Part shown: positions 44,042-53,286 of the stretch, in pieces
How positions within the stretch are numbered: the first letter of the stretch is position 1
Layout: each line of letters opens with the position of its first letter
Assembly: GCA_017303795.1 (NCBI GenBank)
Contig: JAFLBR010000003.1
Span: 186,001 to 250,000, forward strand
Source of the DNA: Cytophagales bacterium
GTDB taxonomy: Bacteria > Bacteroidota > Bacteroidia > Cytophagales > Cyclobacteriaceae
DNA: 64,000 nucleotides
Reading direction: 5' to 3'
Program-made: the position numbers and the translations under genes
Notes under the pieces: model-generated
The model's input: only the letters and a program-made list of their open reading frames with translations
Told to the model about the DNA's origin: nothing
Database searches by the model: none

Positions 44042-45566
44042 TGAATTTAGTCCACTCTTCTAACTGGCCACTCTTCATTACGCGCGGAAATTTATTCTGG
44101 CCACCTACTTTACCTTTCGTTTCCATCCATTGATAAAATTTATTAACAGGCAACACGGTTACCAAAACTTTTTTTAATGCCGCACTTCGCTCTACTGCAT
44201 AATCATCGTTCAGTTCTTTCAAGTGGGAATCAATGCGATCAGCCAATTTTTCAGCATCTACTTTATCATCGGTACCAATAAACCAATGGTGGGCAAAGAG
44301 CGAATCGTAAGGAATACCCGCAACGGTAAACTCCGGAATATCCAGATTCATTTCGTTTGAAACCAGTTCAATAGCTTTGTTCATGTTATCCACCGAAAGG
44401 TGTTCGCCACACAAACTCAAAAAATGTTTGGTGCGACCAGTAATTACAATCTCACTTTCTTCCAACGATACAAATTTAATTACATCGCCAATCAGGTAAC
44501 GCCATGCACCCGCACAGGTAGAAAGTAAGATGGCATATTCTTTACCTTCTTCAACTTCATCAATCAATAGCGTATTAGCATCGGGCTTAATCTCACCTGA
44601 AGGCAGAAAGTTTTTCTCATCGAAAGGCACAAACTCATAGAAGATACCATTGTTTAAAACAAGGCGCATGGTTTTGCGCTTAGGCATTGCCTGATAAGCA
44701 ATAAATCCTTCGGAGGCGAGGTACGTTTCTATGTAATAGATCGGGCGACCGAGCAATTTTTCAAAACCTTTGCGATAAGGATCCATCGCCACACCTCCAT
44801 GCACATAGATCAATAAGTTGGGCCAGATATCGTGAATATGATCTACTTTATGATGCTCAATTATTTTCTCAAGCAAAATCTGAATCCACGCAGGCACGCC
44901 CACAATTATTCCTATATCCCAATCGCGGGCTTTGCGCACAATTTCATTCAGCTTATCGTCCCACACGCGGTTTGATGCAATCTTCTTTCCGGGTTTATAA
45001 AAATGCTGAAACCAAAACGGCAACCGGGCTGCTTGAATACCGCTTAAGTCGCCTTCAAAATAACTTCCTTTTTTATTGAGGTGTGTGCTGCCACCAATCA
45101 TCAAAATGCCCGACTCAAAAACTTCTGAGGGTAAATCGTACTTCGAAAGGCTGAGTATTTGCCGGATGCTGGTGCGCTGTATGGCTTTGGTCATCTCTTT
45201 CGTTACCGGAATATGCTTGCTGGCAGCTTCGGATGTGCCCGAGCTTAGCGCGAAATATTTAGTGCGACCCGGCCAGCAAATATTCTTGGCTCCTTTAATA
45301 GAGAGGTGCCACCAGTCTTTATAAATCTTATTATAATCGTGAATGGGTACCGAACTTTTAAAGGCATTGTAAAATGCGTGGTGATTTTTTCTGAATTCGG
45401 TAAGCAGCCCCTGAAAGTTGTAATATTTTCCAAACTCTGTCTGACTGGCGGTTATCATCAGGTCTTTTAACTCCTGCTTTTGTAATTCGAAGGGTGAGGT
45501 ATATTCCTGATCAAGGTTTTCTCTAAGTTTTATGCCCTTTTTGAGCAACGTTCCAAGTATGGCCAT
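44034..45566 (-). CDS. GH3-family acyl-adenylate enzyme
   Basis: 510 residues. The GH3 pattern is visible in FALSSGTSEAASKHIPVT, LIYVHGGVAMDPYRKGFEKLL, YLASEGFIAYQ, WRYLIGDVIKFV, ITGRTKHFLSLCGEHLS and the C-terminal GGQNKFPRVM. Plant GH3 enzymes join amino acids to jasmonate or auxin; bacterial members have no known substrate. The gene overlaps the LysE gene by 8 bases, an arrangement that hints at export of an amino acid conjugate. Confidence 0.88.
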   Translation of the reverse strand: MAILGTLLKKGIKLRENLDQEYTSPFELQKQELKDLMITASQTEFGKYYNFQGLLTEFRKNHHAFYNAFKSSVPIHDYNKIYKDWWHLSIKGAKNICWPGRTKYFALSSGTSEAASKHIPVTKEMTKAIQRTSIRQILSLSKYDLPSEVFESGILMIGGSTHLNKKGSYFEGDLSGIQAARLPFWFQHFYKPGKKIASNRVWDDKLNEIVRKARDWDIGIIVGVPAWIQILLEKIIEHHKVDHIHDIWPNLLIYVHGGVAMDPYRKGFEKLLGRPIYYIETYLASEGFIAYQAMPKRKTMRLVLNNGIFYEFVPFDEKNFLPSGEIKPDANTLLIDEVEEGKEYAILLSTCAGAWRYLIGDVIKFVSLEESEIVITGRTKHFLSLCGEHLSVDNMNKAIELVSNEMNLDIPEFTVAGIPYDSLFAHHWFIGTDDKVDAEKLADRIDSHLKELNDDYAVERSAALKKVLVTVLPVNKFYQWMETKGKVGGQNKFPRVMKSGQLEEWTKFIA

Positions 45567-45616
45567 ACCTTTGTGTAAAGTGAAAAGTTACGCGATAGAA
45601 CGCGCGAAATTATTAA

Positions 45617-46291
45617 ATGGTTATTAAAAATAATATCAACACGCTTTTGGCTGAACTGCAAGGTACGCATTGCAGATTGATTGCTGTAAGCAAAACGCAA
45701 CCGGTTAGTTTAATACAAGAAGCTTACGCTGCCGGGCAACGGATATTTGGTGAAAATAAAGCCCAGGAAATGGCTGCCAAACAACAGGAGCTACCGGCCG
45801 ATATTGAATGGCACATGATTGGCCACCTGCAAACAAACAAGGTAAAGTATATCGCACCATTTGTAGCCCTTATTCACTCGGTTGATTCGGTAAAACTTTT
45901 GGATGAAATTAATAAGCAAGGCCTGAGGCATAACCGAAAAATAAAATGCTTGTTGCAAGTGTACATTGCCCGCGAAGAAACCAAGTTTGGATTAGACGAA
46001 GCCGAAGTACTTGATTTGCTTAACGCTGATCTTGCCACTACTTACCCCGCAGTAGAAATTGTAGGCTTAATGGGTATGGCTACTTTTACTCAAAATCAGG
46101 ATCAGATTCGGGAAGAGTTTGGTCAACTCAAAAAACTTTTTGATACACTAAAACAAAGTACACTACCCGCTAATGTGAGCATGACAGAGTTATCGATGGG
46201 TATGAGTGCCGATTATAAAATTGCCCTTTCATGTGGAAGTACGTTGGTTCGCATCGGCACAGCCATTTTTGGAGCACGGAACTATCATTAA
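45617..46291 (+). CDS. yggS: YggS-family pyridoxal phosphate-binding protein
   Basis: 224 residues. PLP homeostasis protein of the alanine racemase-like barrel fold. PLP lysine in LIAVSKTQPV (Lys26), GENKAQE, WHMIGHLQTNKVKYI and ELSMGMSADYKIALSCGST are all family motifs. It is divergent from GH3 with a 50-base gap and is followed by the DUF423 gene 15 bases later. Confidence 0.94.
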   Translation: MVIKNNINTLLAELQGTHCRLIAVSKTQPVSLIQEAYAAGQRIFGENKAQEMAAKQQELPADIEWHMIGHLQTNKVKYIAPFVALIHSVDSVKLLDEINKQGLRHNRKIKCLLQVYIAREETKFGLDEAEVLDLLNADLATTYPAVEIVGLMGMATFTQNQDQIREEFGQLKKLFDTLKQSTLPANVSMTELSMGMSADYKIALSCGSTLVRIGTAIFGARNYH

Positions 46292-46306
46292 AATTCTTGA
46301 ACGGAT

Positions 46307-46681
46307 ATGAACTCGAAACAAACTCTACTGGCCGCAGGTGTACTGGGTTTACTGGCAGTAGCATTGGGGGCGTTTGGCGCGCACGCACTAAAACCATCCT
46401 TGCTGGCCAACAATCGGTTGGAGATTTTTGAGTTGGCGGTTCAGTACCAATTTTATCACACCCTTGCTTTGTTAGCCATAGCCCTGCTGCTGCAAAAGAA
46501 GGAGAACAAATTACTTAAAGTCGCCAGTGTGTTAATGATTGTAGGAATACTCCTGTTTAGTGGAAGCCTCTTCATTATGGCAATAGCCAATGTATCCTCG
46601 TTGGGCATGATAACTCCGTTGGGCGGAGTTTGTTTTATGGGGGGCTGGGGTTGCCTTATCGCTTCGGCTTTGCGCGATTAA
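46307..46681 (+). CDS. DUF423 small membrane protein
   Basis: 124 residues with four transmembrane segments: GVLGLLAVALGAFGAHALK, FYHTLALLAIALLL, VLMIVGILLFSGSLFIM and GGVCFMGGWGCLIAS. The motif GAFGAHAL is the family signature (YgdD in E. coli). Function unknown. Its stop codon overlaps the convergent DUF1573 gene by 4 bases. Confidence 0.93.
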   Translation: MNSKQTLLAAGVLGLLAVALGAFGAHALKPSLLANNRLEIFELAVQYQFYHTLALLAIALLLQKKENKLLKVASVLMIVGILLFSGSLFIMAIANVSSLGMITPLGGVCFMGGWGCLIASALRD

Positions 46682-47079
46682 AGTTTTTTATCCAACACAT
46701 TGGCCACAATCATTACCTGATTGGTAGTACCAATGGAGTTTGAAGTAATGGTGACCACTTTATTTTGGCGGCCCACTTTACCTGAGCTGTTGAAGGCTAC
46801 TGTAATCTCACCTTTATCGCCCGGCATTATTGGGTCGCGTGGCCAGCCTTTAGGCACGGTACACCCGCAGGTAACTTCTACATTGGTGATTACCAGAGCC
46901 GCAGTACCGGTGTTCTTGAATTTAAAGGTGTGCTCAATTTTTTCGCCCTGAACAATATCGCCAAACTCATGGCTTAGTTTTTCCCAGGTAATAACAGGGC
47001 CGTTTGAAGGTTCTTGGGCCAGCGCAGCGGTTGCCAGCAACCACATTGCCATCGGAAATAATCTCTTTATCATACGCAC
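46678..47079 (-). CDS. DUF1573 exported protein
   Basis: 133 residues. A signal peptide (KRLFPMAMWLLATAALAQ) precedes an immunoglobulin-like domain with HEFGDIVQGEKIEHTFKFKNTG, VEVTCGCTVP and NKVVTITSNS, the DUF1573 pattern. The two cysteines in TCGCT are conserved in the family and could bind metal. Role unknown. An AT-rich palindrome region lies upstream at 47130-47173. Confidence 0.9.
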   Translation of the reverse strand: MRMIKRLFPMAMWLLATAALAQEPSNGPVITWEKLSHEFGDIVQGEKIEHTFKFKNTGTAALVITNVEVTCGCTVPKGWPRDPIMPGDKGEITVAFNSSGKVGRQNKVVTITSNSIGTTNQVMIVANVLDKKL

Positions 47080-47198
47080 GCCATTACCTGTTTCTCTCTA
47101 AACCGAAACCGATCGGATTTTATTTTAACGATTCTTAAAAATTTTAGAATCAATCGCTACTAAATTTTAAGAACCGTAACTTTCAGCACAACGAATTT

Positions 47199-47672
47199 AT
47201 GACAACCCCGGTTCAGGAAATCTTTGGAAATAAATTACGCGTGCGTGTATGTGGCATCTGCATCCTCCACGAGGAGATACTTTTAGTGAATCACACCGGG
47301 TTAGGCACACCACATTTATGGGCACCACCGGGCGGAGGCATACAAACTGGCGAATCTGCACACGAGGCCCTGGTGCGCGAATTCAAAGAAGAAACCGGGT
47401 TAACCATAGAAGTTCGTGACTTTTTGTTTGCCTGCGAATTTATTCAATTGCCGCTGCATGCGGTAGAATTGTTCTTTCAGGTAAGGATAACGGGGGGAAA
47501 TGTGACAACCGGACAAGACCCTGAACTGGGCAACCGGCAGATCATTAAAGACGTTCGTTTTTTCGATGATGCGCAAATCCGAAGCATCCCGCTGGCCCAC
47601 CTGCACGGCATTTTTAAAGAGGCAGCCGATATCGCTCAAATTGCCCATTTAAGGGGCTATTTTAAGTTATAA
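47199..47672 (+). CDS. Nudix hydrolase
   Basis: 157 residues. The complete Nudix box G-x5-E-x7-REUxEExGU reads GIQTGESAHEALVREFKEETGL with metal-binding glutamates intact. The substrate is unknown; such stand-alone proteins usually hydrolyse nucleoside diphosphate derivatives. It is preceded by a possible -7 element TAACTTTC (one mismatch) about 19 bases before the ATG. Confidence 0.92.
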   Translation: MTTPVQEIFGNKLRVRVCGICILHEEILLVNHTGLGTPHLWAPPGGGIQTGESAHEALVREFKEETGLTIEVRDFLFACEFIQLPLHAVELFFQVRITGGNVTTGQDPELGNRQIIKDVRFFDDAQIRSIPLAHLHGIFKEAADIAQIAHLRGYFKL

Positions 47673-47727
47673 TTGGTTGTTTTAAACGGCATAAAATATT
47701 TATAATTGCAAGCTAAACCTGTAACCA

Positions 47728-48537
47728 ATGAACTTAACTAAAATCCTGACTGGCGTACTCCTGATTCTTAGCCTTTACTTAGCCTGGTTGTTGTACCGAA
47801 GCGTACAAGGTACCATAGAAGAGCGTGAATCTATCTCCACTACCGAAGCTGCTGTAATTGAAAAACTTAAATTCATTCGCGAGGCTCAAATCGTGTATCA
47901 GAGCGTAAATAAACGCTACACCGCCAATTGGGACTCATTGGCCAATTTTATCCGCAGCGGTCAGGTGCCTATCATTCAACGCAGGGAAGAAATCAAACAA
48001 TTAGCTTACGGTCAGGAAGAAGTTACCGTGATAATTGACACGCTTGGGTTTGTTTCGGCTCGAGATAAAATCTTTAAGAAGTCTTACACAGTAGGTGCTT
48101 CAGAAGACGGAATCTTCATGGGCTTTAAAGTAAAAGAAGGCGACCGTGTGGTTAAGAGCCAGCGCACCTATCAGATAAAAGTAGGCGAAAAGGTAAACGA
48201 ACCGCAATTAGTTGACCAAGGCGTTATCACCAAACTGGAAGATGTTAAAGTTGGCGATGCCCTTAAAAAAGGTCAGCCACTTATAACCATGTCAGATGAT
48301 GTATTCGATGCAAACATTGATCTTGCTACGTTGGGTAATGTACCCGGAAATGAAGGCGGCAAGTTCGAAGTATTTGTAGGCGTGGTAGAGCGTGGTGGTA
48401 TTAAAGTTCAGGTTATTGAAGTGAAAGACCCCAAGCCCGTTAACCCAAGCCGGAAAGAAAGCAACGAAGCTAAAAACCGTAAGCCTTTGCACTTCGGTTC
48501 GCGTTTAGATGTTTCTACTTCAGGTAACTGGGAATAA
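47728..48537 (+). CDS. Pseudopilin-like single-span protein of unknown function
   Basis: 269 residues. One N-terminal transmembrane helix (ILTGVLLILSLYLAWLLYRSV), then a helix with KLKFIREAQIVYQSVNKRYTANWDSLANFI. The pattern of a membrane helix followed by IREAQ-x-YQ and a short aromatic segment recalls type II secretion pseudopilins of Bacteroidota, without a prepilin cleavage site. A beta-rich C-terminal part and a polar tail follow. A TATAATTG at 47701-47708 with TTG 21 bases upstream may be its promoter. It lies just upstream of DUF3822 and coaD. Confidence 0.6.
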   Translation: MNLTKILTGVLLILSLYLAWLLYRSVQGTIEERESISTTEAAVIEKLKFIREAQIVYQSVNKRYTANWDSLANFIRSGQVPIIQRREEIKQLAYGQEEVTVIIDTLGFVSARDKIFKKSYTVGASEDGIFMGFKVKEGDRVVKSQRTYQIKVGEKVNEPQLVDQGVITKLEDVKVGDALKKGQPLITMSDDVFDANIDLATLGNVPGNEGGKFEVFVGVVERGGIKVQVIEVKDPKPVNPSRKESNEAKNRKPLHFGSRLDVSTSGNWE

Positions 48538-48546
48538 CCATTTGCT

Positions 48547-49434
48547 TTGCAAGCTACCGCACAAGGCTTTAAGCTGATAAAGAAGATCAAAGATGATCGG
48601 TTTGATGAAGAAAAACTTCATCAATACACACTCTTGGTTCAGTTTGGCGTGCGCGATTTACAAGTAGCTATTGTTGACGCAGAAGATTCGCGGTTGATAT
48701 TCTTTGAAGATTATGTGTTGGGCGATTCCAATTCGCATAGCGAATTGATTAATCAATACCAGCAACTGTTCGACTCGCATCCGGTTTTACATGCAGGTTT
48801 CTGGAGCGAAGTTCGAATCTCAGTTAAGAATACCAAGTTTGCACAGGTACCGGCTTCGCTTTTCTTACCCGAAGCCGCAGCCGAGTATCTTCGTTTCAAC
48901 GCACAACTAGATCCCGAAAAGGAAGACATTCTGGTTTGCCAGAACCAGCGCAGCGATGCTGTTACCGTATTTGCTGTTCAGAAAGAATTGAACACCTGGC
49001 TCAACAGCATCTATGCCAATACACGGTTAACACTGGTACATCAATCCGCAGCGTTGATTGAAGGTGTTTTGGAATATGCCAAAGCCAACGAGAATCCGCT
49101 TTATATTTATGTAGATCGTTTTAAGCTGCACATACTTTCAGTATCCAACGGTAAACTTCTGTACTACAATCAATTTCTGATCAAACAGTTTTCAGACTAT
49201 GTAAAATACATTATGCTGGTACTGAAAGGTTTGGGCATGGATCAAAACACCAGTCAGATAGTATTATGGGGTTACATTGGAAAAAACTCGCCCCATTACC
49301 AGGAGTTTGTAAAATACGTACGCAATGTTGGCTTTGGTGGCCGACCTGCTTACCTCAAGTTTGGTTATTTGTTTGATGAAGTGCAGGAACATCATTTCTT
49401 CGATCTTTTCTCTATTTACTTGCTTAAGGCATGA
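48547..49434 (+). CDS. DUF3822 protein with actin-like ATPase fold
   Basis: 295 residues from a TTG at 48547; no ATG gives the complete domain. The pattern YTLLVQFGVRDLQVAIVD, the repeated SDAVTVFAVQKEL and NPLYIYVDRFKLHILSVSN, and QIVLWGYIGKNS fit DUF3822, whose fold resembles PilM or FtsA-type ATPases. No clear phosphate loop is visible. Function unknown. Coupled to coaD by a 4-base overlap and 9 bases after the pseudopilin-like gene. Confidence 0.8.
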   Translation: MQATAQGFKLIKKIKDDRFDEEKLHQYTLLVQFGVRDLQVAIVDAEDSRLIFFEDYVLGDSNSHSELINQYQQLFDSHPVLHAGFWSEVRISVKNTKFAQVPASLFLPEAAAEYLRFNAQLDPEKEDILVCQNQRSDAVTVFAVQKELNTWLNSIYANTRLTLVHQSAALIEGVLEYAKANENPLYIYVDRFKLHILSVSNGKLLYYNQFLIKQFSDYVKYIMLVLKGLGMDQNTSQIVLWGYIGKNSPHYQEFVKYVRNVGFGGRPAYLKFGYLFDEVQEHHFFDLFSIYLLKA

Positions 49435-49886
49435 CTCGTGTAGCCATTTTCCCCGGCTCGTTCGATCCCTTCACCAAAGGACATCAGGATATTGTATTGC
49501 GGGGTTTAGGTGTGTTTGACAAAATTATTGTTGCCATTGGTTATAACAGTGCTAAAAGTCAGCGCTACTTCCCTATCGAGTTTATGGTAGAGAAAATAAA
49601 TGAAACCTTTAAAGATGAGCCACGCATTTCGGTTCAAACATTTTCGGAATTAACGGCCGAGTTTGCCAAGCGAAATGGTGCGCGGTACTTACTTCGGGGT
49701 TTGCGTAACACTACCGACTTTGAATATGAAAATAGTATCGCCCAGGTAAACCGGCAACTTAACCCAGAGTTGGAATCGGTGTTTTTGATTACATCGCCTG
49801 CATTTGCCGCTATCAGTTCCAGCATTATTCGCGAAGTACATCGCTATAATGGTGATGTCTCTTCCTTGATTCCGTACAAACTCTGA
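49431..49886 (+). CDS. coaD: Phosphopantetheine adenylyltransferase
   Basis: 151 residues. Fourth step of coenzyme A synthesis, joining 4'-phosphopantetheine and ATP to dephospho-CoA. The T-x-G-H-x-D loop is TKGHQD within FPGSFDPFTKGHQDIV, and the ISSSIIREV segment is the second ATP motif. YLLRGLRNTTDFEYE is the substrate segment. Starts overlapping the DUF3822 stop by 4 bases and ends directly against a convergent Nudix gene. Confidence 0.97.
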   Translation: MTRVAIFPGSFDPFTKGHQDIVLRGLGVFDKIIVAIGYNSAKSQRYFPIEFMVEKINETFKDEPRISVQTFSELTAEFAKRNGARYLLRGLRNTTDFEYENSIAQVNRQLNPELESVFLITSPAFAAISSSIIREVHRYNGDVSSLIPYKL

Positions 49887-50573
49887 TTAAGTAGGATTCT
49901 TCTCTTCTTTCTTACGGTAATACTCTTCAAACACAAACCGTATTGATTTATAGGAGTTTTCAAGAGCGTGATACACTTCTTTTTGCGTCATCCAGCGCAG
50001 CTCTTCAATGTCTTCTTCCGTGCTTGGCTTACTTCGCGAATCATCTACAACATCCATCACAAACCAGCGTGTTTTCTTTAGCATGCTATTTTTGTTCATG
50101 GTGTAGGTATGCCATGTGGTGCAAAGTCGCTTGCCTAACTTTACGCTGATATTGCATTCTTCTTCAACTTCGCGTACCGCAGTTTGCTTGTTGCGCTCGC
50201 CCGATTCTTTTTTGCCTTTCGGTAAGTCCCATTTCTTCATTCGGTAAATCATCAGGAACTTATCTTTCTTGCGTACCAGTCCGCCTGCCGCTTTAATTAC
50301 TTTAAACTTCTGCGTAAGCGAAAGTTTCAAAGCTTTATAATCGTTAGGCGTAATGTAAAGCGAAAACAGGTTAGTGGGCACTTTCGAGTTAATCAGATCC
50401 AACACCAGGCTAAAGTCTAAAATACTTACATTTTTAATCCACACATGGTGAATAAGCTTGGCCTTGGTTATCTCTTCGGCAGTGGCATCAAACTCAAAAT
50501 TGGTGTGTCCCGCAGGAGGCGCTTCGCCCGGATGCAGTATGCGGATTGGAATGTCGTTTACAAATAGATTCAT
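49887..50573 (-). CDS. Nudix hydrolase with N-terminal extension
   Basis: 228 residues from the ATG at 50573 (MNLFVNDIPI); earlier in-frame codons lie in the upstream gap and have odd composition. The N-terminal 100 residues are of unknown fold. The Nudix domain (about 105-228) has GKKESGERNKQTAVREVEEECN, where the final G of the box is replaced by N but the metal glutamates remain. Substrate unknown. Ends at the first base after the coaD stop. Confidence 0.85.
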   Translation of the reverse strand: MNLFVNDIPIRILHPGEAPPAGHTNFEFDATAEEITKAKLIHHVWIKNVSILDFSLVLDLINSKVPTNLFSLYITPNDYKALKLSLTQKFKVIKAAGGLVRKKDKFLMIYRMKKWDLPKGKKESGERNKQTAVREVEEECNISVKLGKRLCTTWHTYTMNKNSMLKKTRWFVMDVVDDSRSKPSTEEDIEELRWMTQKEVYHALENSYKSIRFVFEEYYRKKEEKNPT

Positions 50574-50671
50574 GCAATCCGTGGGGTCGGGTTTCAACTT
50601 GCAAAAACATAAATTATTCGCAATCAATCAACCCCTTTGTATAAATTCAATGGTCTCAATACCTTGCACAC

Positions 50672-51313
50672 ATGGTAAAAATAGAATCAGAGACAGCGGG
50701 GCCGGTAGCTTCGCGGTTATTGCAAATCGGAGCAATCAAAATAAACCATAAACAACCGTTTACGTGGAGTTCGGGCTGGAAATCGCCTATCTATTGCGAT
50801 AACCGATTAGCACTTTCATACCCCATTATCCGCAGTTATATAAAAGAAAAACTGGCGCAGGTTATTCAAGAACATTTCGAAAAAGTAGAATGTATTGCCG
50901 GTGTGGCCACAGCCGGTATTCCACAAGGTGCGTTGGTTGCCGATTTATTAGAGTTGCCTTTTGTATATGTACGCCCCAAACCAAAAGAACACGGCATGGG
51001 TAACTTGATTGAAGGTAAGTTTGATAAAGGAACACGCGTAGTATTGATTGAAGATCTGATTTCTACGGGTGGCAGTTCACTTAAAGCCGCACAAGCCATG
51101 CAGGATGCCGGAGGAAAAGTGATTGGCATGGCGGCTATCTTTACATACGGTTTCGAAACTGCGGTGAAGAACTTTACAGATGCGAAAATTCCACTTGTTT
51201 GTCTTAGCGATTTCAATCATTTACTTACTGAGGCCGTAAAAAATCAGTACCTTGACGAAGACCAGTTGATCTATGTGAAGTCGTGGCGACTTGATCCGGC
51301 CAACTGGAAGTAA
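50672..51313 (+). CDS. pyrE: Orotate phosphoribosyltransferase
   Basis: 213 residues. Makes OMP from orotate and PRPP in pyrimidine synthesis. PRPP motif VVLIEDLISTGGSS, TWSSGWKSPIYCDNR at the N-terminus and YVRPKPKEHG are family motifs. A TTTG-N20-TACCTTGC arrangement precedes the ATG; the -7 match is poor. 18 bases later comes the sugar porter gene. Confidence 0.96.
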   Translation: MVKIESETAGPVASRLLQIGAIKINHKQPFTWSSGWKSPIYCDNRLALSYPIIRSYIKEKLAQVIQEHFEKVECIAGVATAGIPQGALVADLLELPFVYVRPKPKEHGMGNLIEGKFDKGTRVVLIEDLISTGGSSLKAAQAMQDAGGKVIGMAAIFTYGFETAVKNFTDAKIPLVCLSDFNHLLTEAVKNQYLDEDQLIYVKSWRLDPANWK

Positions 51314-51331
51314 CCAAATTTTATACAGTTC

Positions 51332-52687
51332 ATGAATGCCCGTCAATACACACTGCTTAACTCGGTAGTGGCCGCTATGGCCGGATTTCTTTTTGGCTTT
51401 GATACGGTTGTTATCTCAGGCGCAAACCAGCCCATTAAAATTTTATGGGAAACCTCAACTTGGTTTCATGGTATCTTCATCATGTCAATGGCGCTTTGGG
51501 GTACTGTGGTTGGAGCATTTGTAGCGGGATGGCCTACTGAAAGATATGGCCGAAGGAAAGTTTTACTTTGGATTGGCATAATGTACTTTGTGAGCGCTAT
51601 TGGGTCATCTGTTGCACCTGAAGCTTACTCCTTTTCATTTTTTCGTTTCCTTGGTGGTGTCGGTGTGGGAATATCATCCGTAGTTGCTCCAACTTATATA
51701 TCAGAAATTTCAAAGTCAACTTCAAGGGGTCGGCTTGTTGCTATGTATCAATTTAATATTGTATTCGGAATTTTTGTTGCCTATTTATCAAACTACTTCC
51801 TAATAGGTTTTGATGGTAGCAATGATTGGCGTTGGATGCTGGGTGTAGAAGCAATTCCCGCACTTATCTACACCGTATTGGTATTTCGCATTCCGGAGAG
51901 TCCGCGGTGGTTGATCTCGCGCAAAAACGATCTGGCCACAGCCAAAAAAGTATTAACCGATCTGGGCACAACAGATACAGACACTGCTATTCGCGAGATA
52001 ATAGAATCGAACAAAACTTCAACAGGAAATGAATCCTTAAAAGAATTTTTCTCGAAGCGATTATCCAAGCCAATTGTGTTGGCATTTTTCATTGCTTTCT
52101 TTAACCAACTATCGGGTATAAATTTTATTCTTTACTACGCACCCGAAATTCTGGAACGAGCCGGACTTGCCGCGAAAGATTCCTTGTTCAACTCTATTGC
52201 CATTGGTGGGATTAACCTCATTTTCACTTTCGTGGGATTATACCTGATTGATCGCACCGGAAGAAAGAATTTAATGTTGTTGGGATCGATAGGATATATG
52301 ATCAGTTTATCGATGGTGGCGTATGCTTTTTACTTTGGCTCAGGCGAATTATTTCTGATGACTTTTTTATTATTGTTTATTGCAGCTCATGCCGTGGGGC
52401 AAGGCGCAGTAATCTGGGTGTTTATTTCAGAAATTTTTCCAAACAAATCGCGCGCGTTGGGCCAATCGTTTGGTGCCAGTGTGCATTGGGTGTTTGCTGC
52501 TATTATTACCTTAATTATGCCCGTGTTCTTAGATGCCAAAGCCGGAATTCTGAAGGACGATCCGTGGATAATCTTTGCCTTCTTCGCATTTATGATGACA
52601 CTGCAATTAATCTGGGTGCTTACACGTTTTCCTGAGACCAAAGGCGTTTCGTTAGAAGAGATTCAGAAGCGGTTGGGAATTTCTTAG
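51332..52687 (+). CDS. MFS sugar:proton symporter, XylE/GLUT type
   Basis: 451 residues with twelve predicted membrane spans. Sugar porter signatures are GFDTVVISGA in helix 1, RYGRRKVLLW in the first loop, PESPRWLISRKN in the central loop, NQLSGINFILYYAPEI in helix 7, and RFPETKGVSLEEI at the C-terminus. Substrate is a hexose or pentose by family only. Follows pyrE by 18 bases and precedes a CAP-domain gene by 31 bases. Confidence 0.92.
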   Translation: MNARQYTLLNSVVAAMAGFLFGFDTVVISGANQPIKILWETSTWFHGIFIMSMALWGTVVGAFVAGWPTERYGRRKVLLWIGIMYFVSAIGSSVAPEAYSFSFFRFLGGVGVGISSVVAPTYISEISKSTSRGRLVAMYQFNIVFGIFVAYLSNYFLIGFDGSNDWRWMLGVEAIPALIYTVLVFRIPESPRWLISRKNDLATAKKVLTDLGTTDTDTAIREIIESNKTSTGNESLKEFFSKRLSKPIVLAFFIAFFNQLSGINFILYYAPEILERAGLAAKDSLFNSIAIGGINLIFTFVGLYLIDRTGRKNLMLLGSIGYMISLSMVAYAFYFGSGELFLMTFLLLFIAAHAVGQGAVIWVFISEIFPNKSRALGQSFGASVHWVFAAIITLIMPVFLDAKAGILKDDPWIIFAFFAFMMTLQLIWVLTRFPETKGVSLEEIQKRLGIS

Positions 52688-52718
52688 CTGATTTTAAACA
52701 ACTTTAACACAGGTACTT

Positions 52719-53279
52719 ATGATTAAGGGATTAATCATTACACTTTTTCTGTTTGGCACGGCTGCTTCATTCGCTCAAGATCAGGAAAAGGAGGTACTAG
52801 AACTATTAAATGCCGTACGCACCAATCCTAAAAAATTTACGGACACGCACGCGCTACCTTACATCAAAGAAAATGGACTTGAGAAAAACCGGTATGCTAA
52901 ATCGCTATTACAAGATTTAAAGCAAACCAAGGCAATGGGAGCATTACAACTGGCGAAAGCATTAACAGACGTAGCGCGGTTTCATGCCAAAGACATGGGC
53001 ACTACCGGTAAAACCGGTCACGAAAGTACGGATGGAACAGCTTTTCACATTCGGGTGCGTACGCAATCTAAAGCCCAGGGTATGATTGCCGAAAATTGTG
53101 CTTACGGACAAACCAGTGCGCTGGATTTTGTAATGCAACTATTAATTGATGATGGCATTGAATCGCTGGGCCATCGTAAAAATATTCTGGAACCGAAGTA
53201 TCAATGGATTGGTATTGCCATAGAACCTCACAAAACTTATCGCACCAATTGTGTGATGGATTTTGCTGAACGGTTTTAA
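52719..53279 (+). CDS. CAP-domain (SCP/PR1) secreted protein
   Basis: 186 residues with a signal peptide (MIKGLIITLFLFGTAASFAQ). The CAP domain shows LLNAVRTNPKKF, ARFHAKDMG, GHESTDG, AENCAYG and GHRKNILEPKYQWIGIAI; His residues of these motifs form the usual cation site. Bacterial CAP proteins are extracellular and mostly uncharacterised; some bind lipids or cleave peptides. Convergent with the sortilin-repeat gene. Confidence 0.9.
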   Translation: MIKGLIITLFLFGTAASFAQDQEKEVLELLNAVRTNPKKFTDTHALPYIKENGLEKNRYAKSLLQDLKQTKAMGALQLAKALTDVARFHAKDMGTTGKTGHESTDGTAFHIRVRTQSKAQGMIAENCAYGQTSALDFVMQLLIDDGIESLGHRKNILEPKYQWIGIAIEPHKTYRTNCVMDFAERF

Positions 53280-53286
53280 CCTTCGC

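Noticed and set aside
47130-47173. Palindromic AT-rich GATTCTTAAAA region as an operator
   Set aside because: Centre is imperfect and the base composition makes such palindromes likely by chance; kept only as a note.
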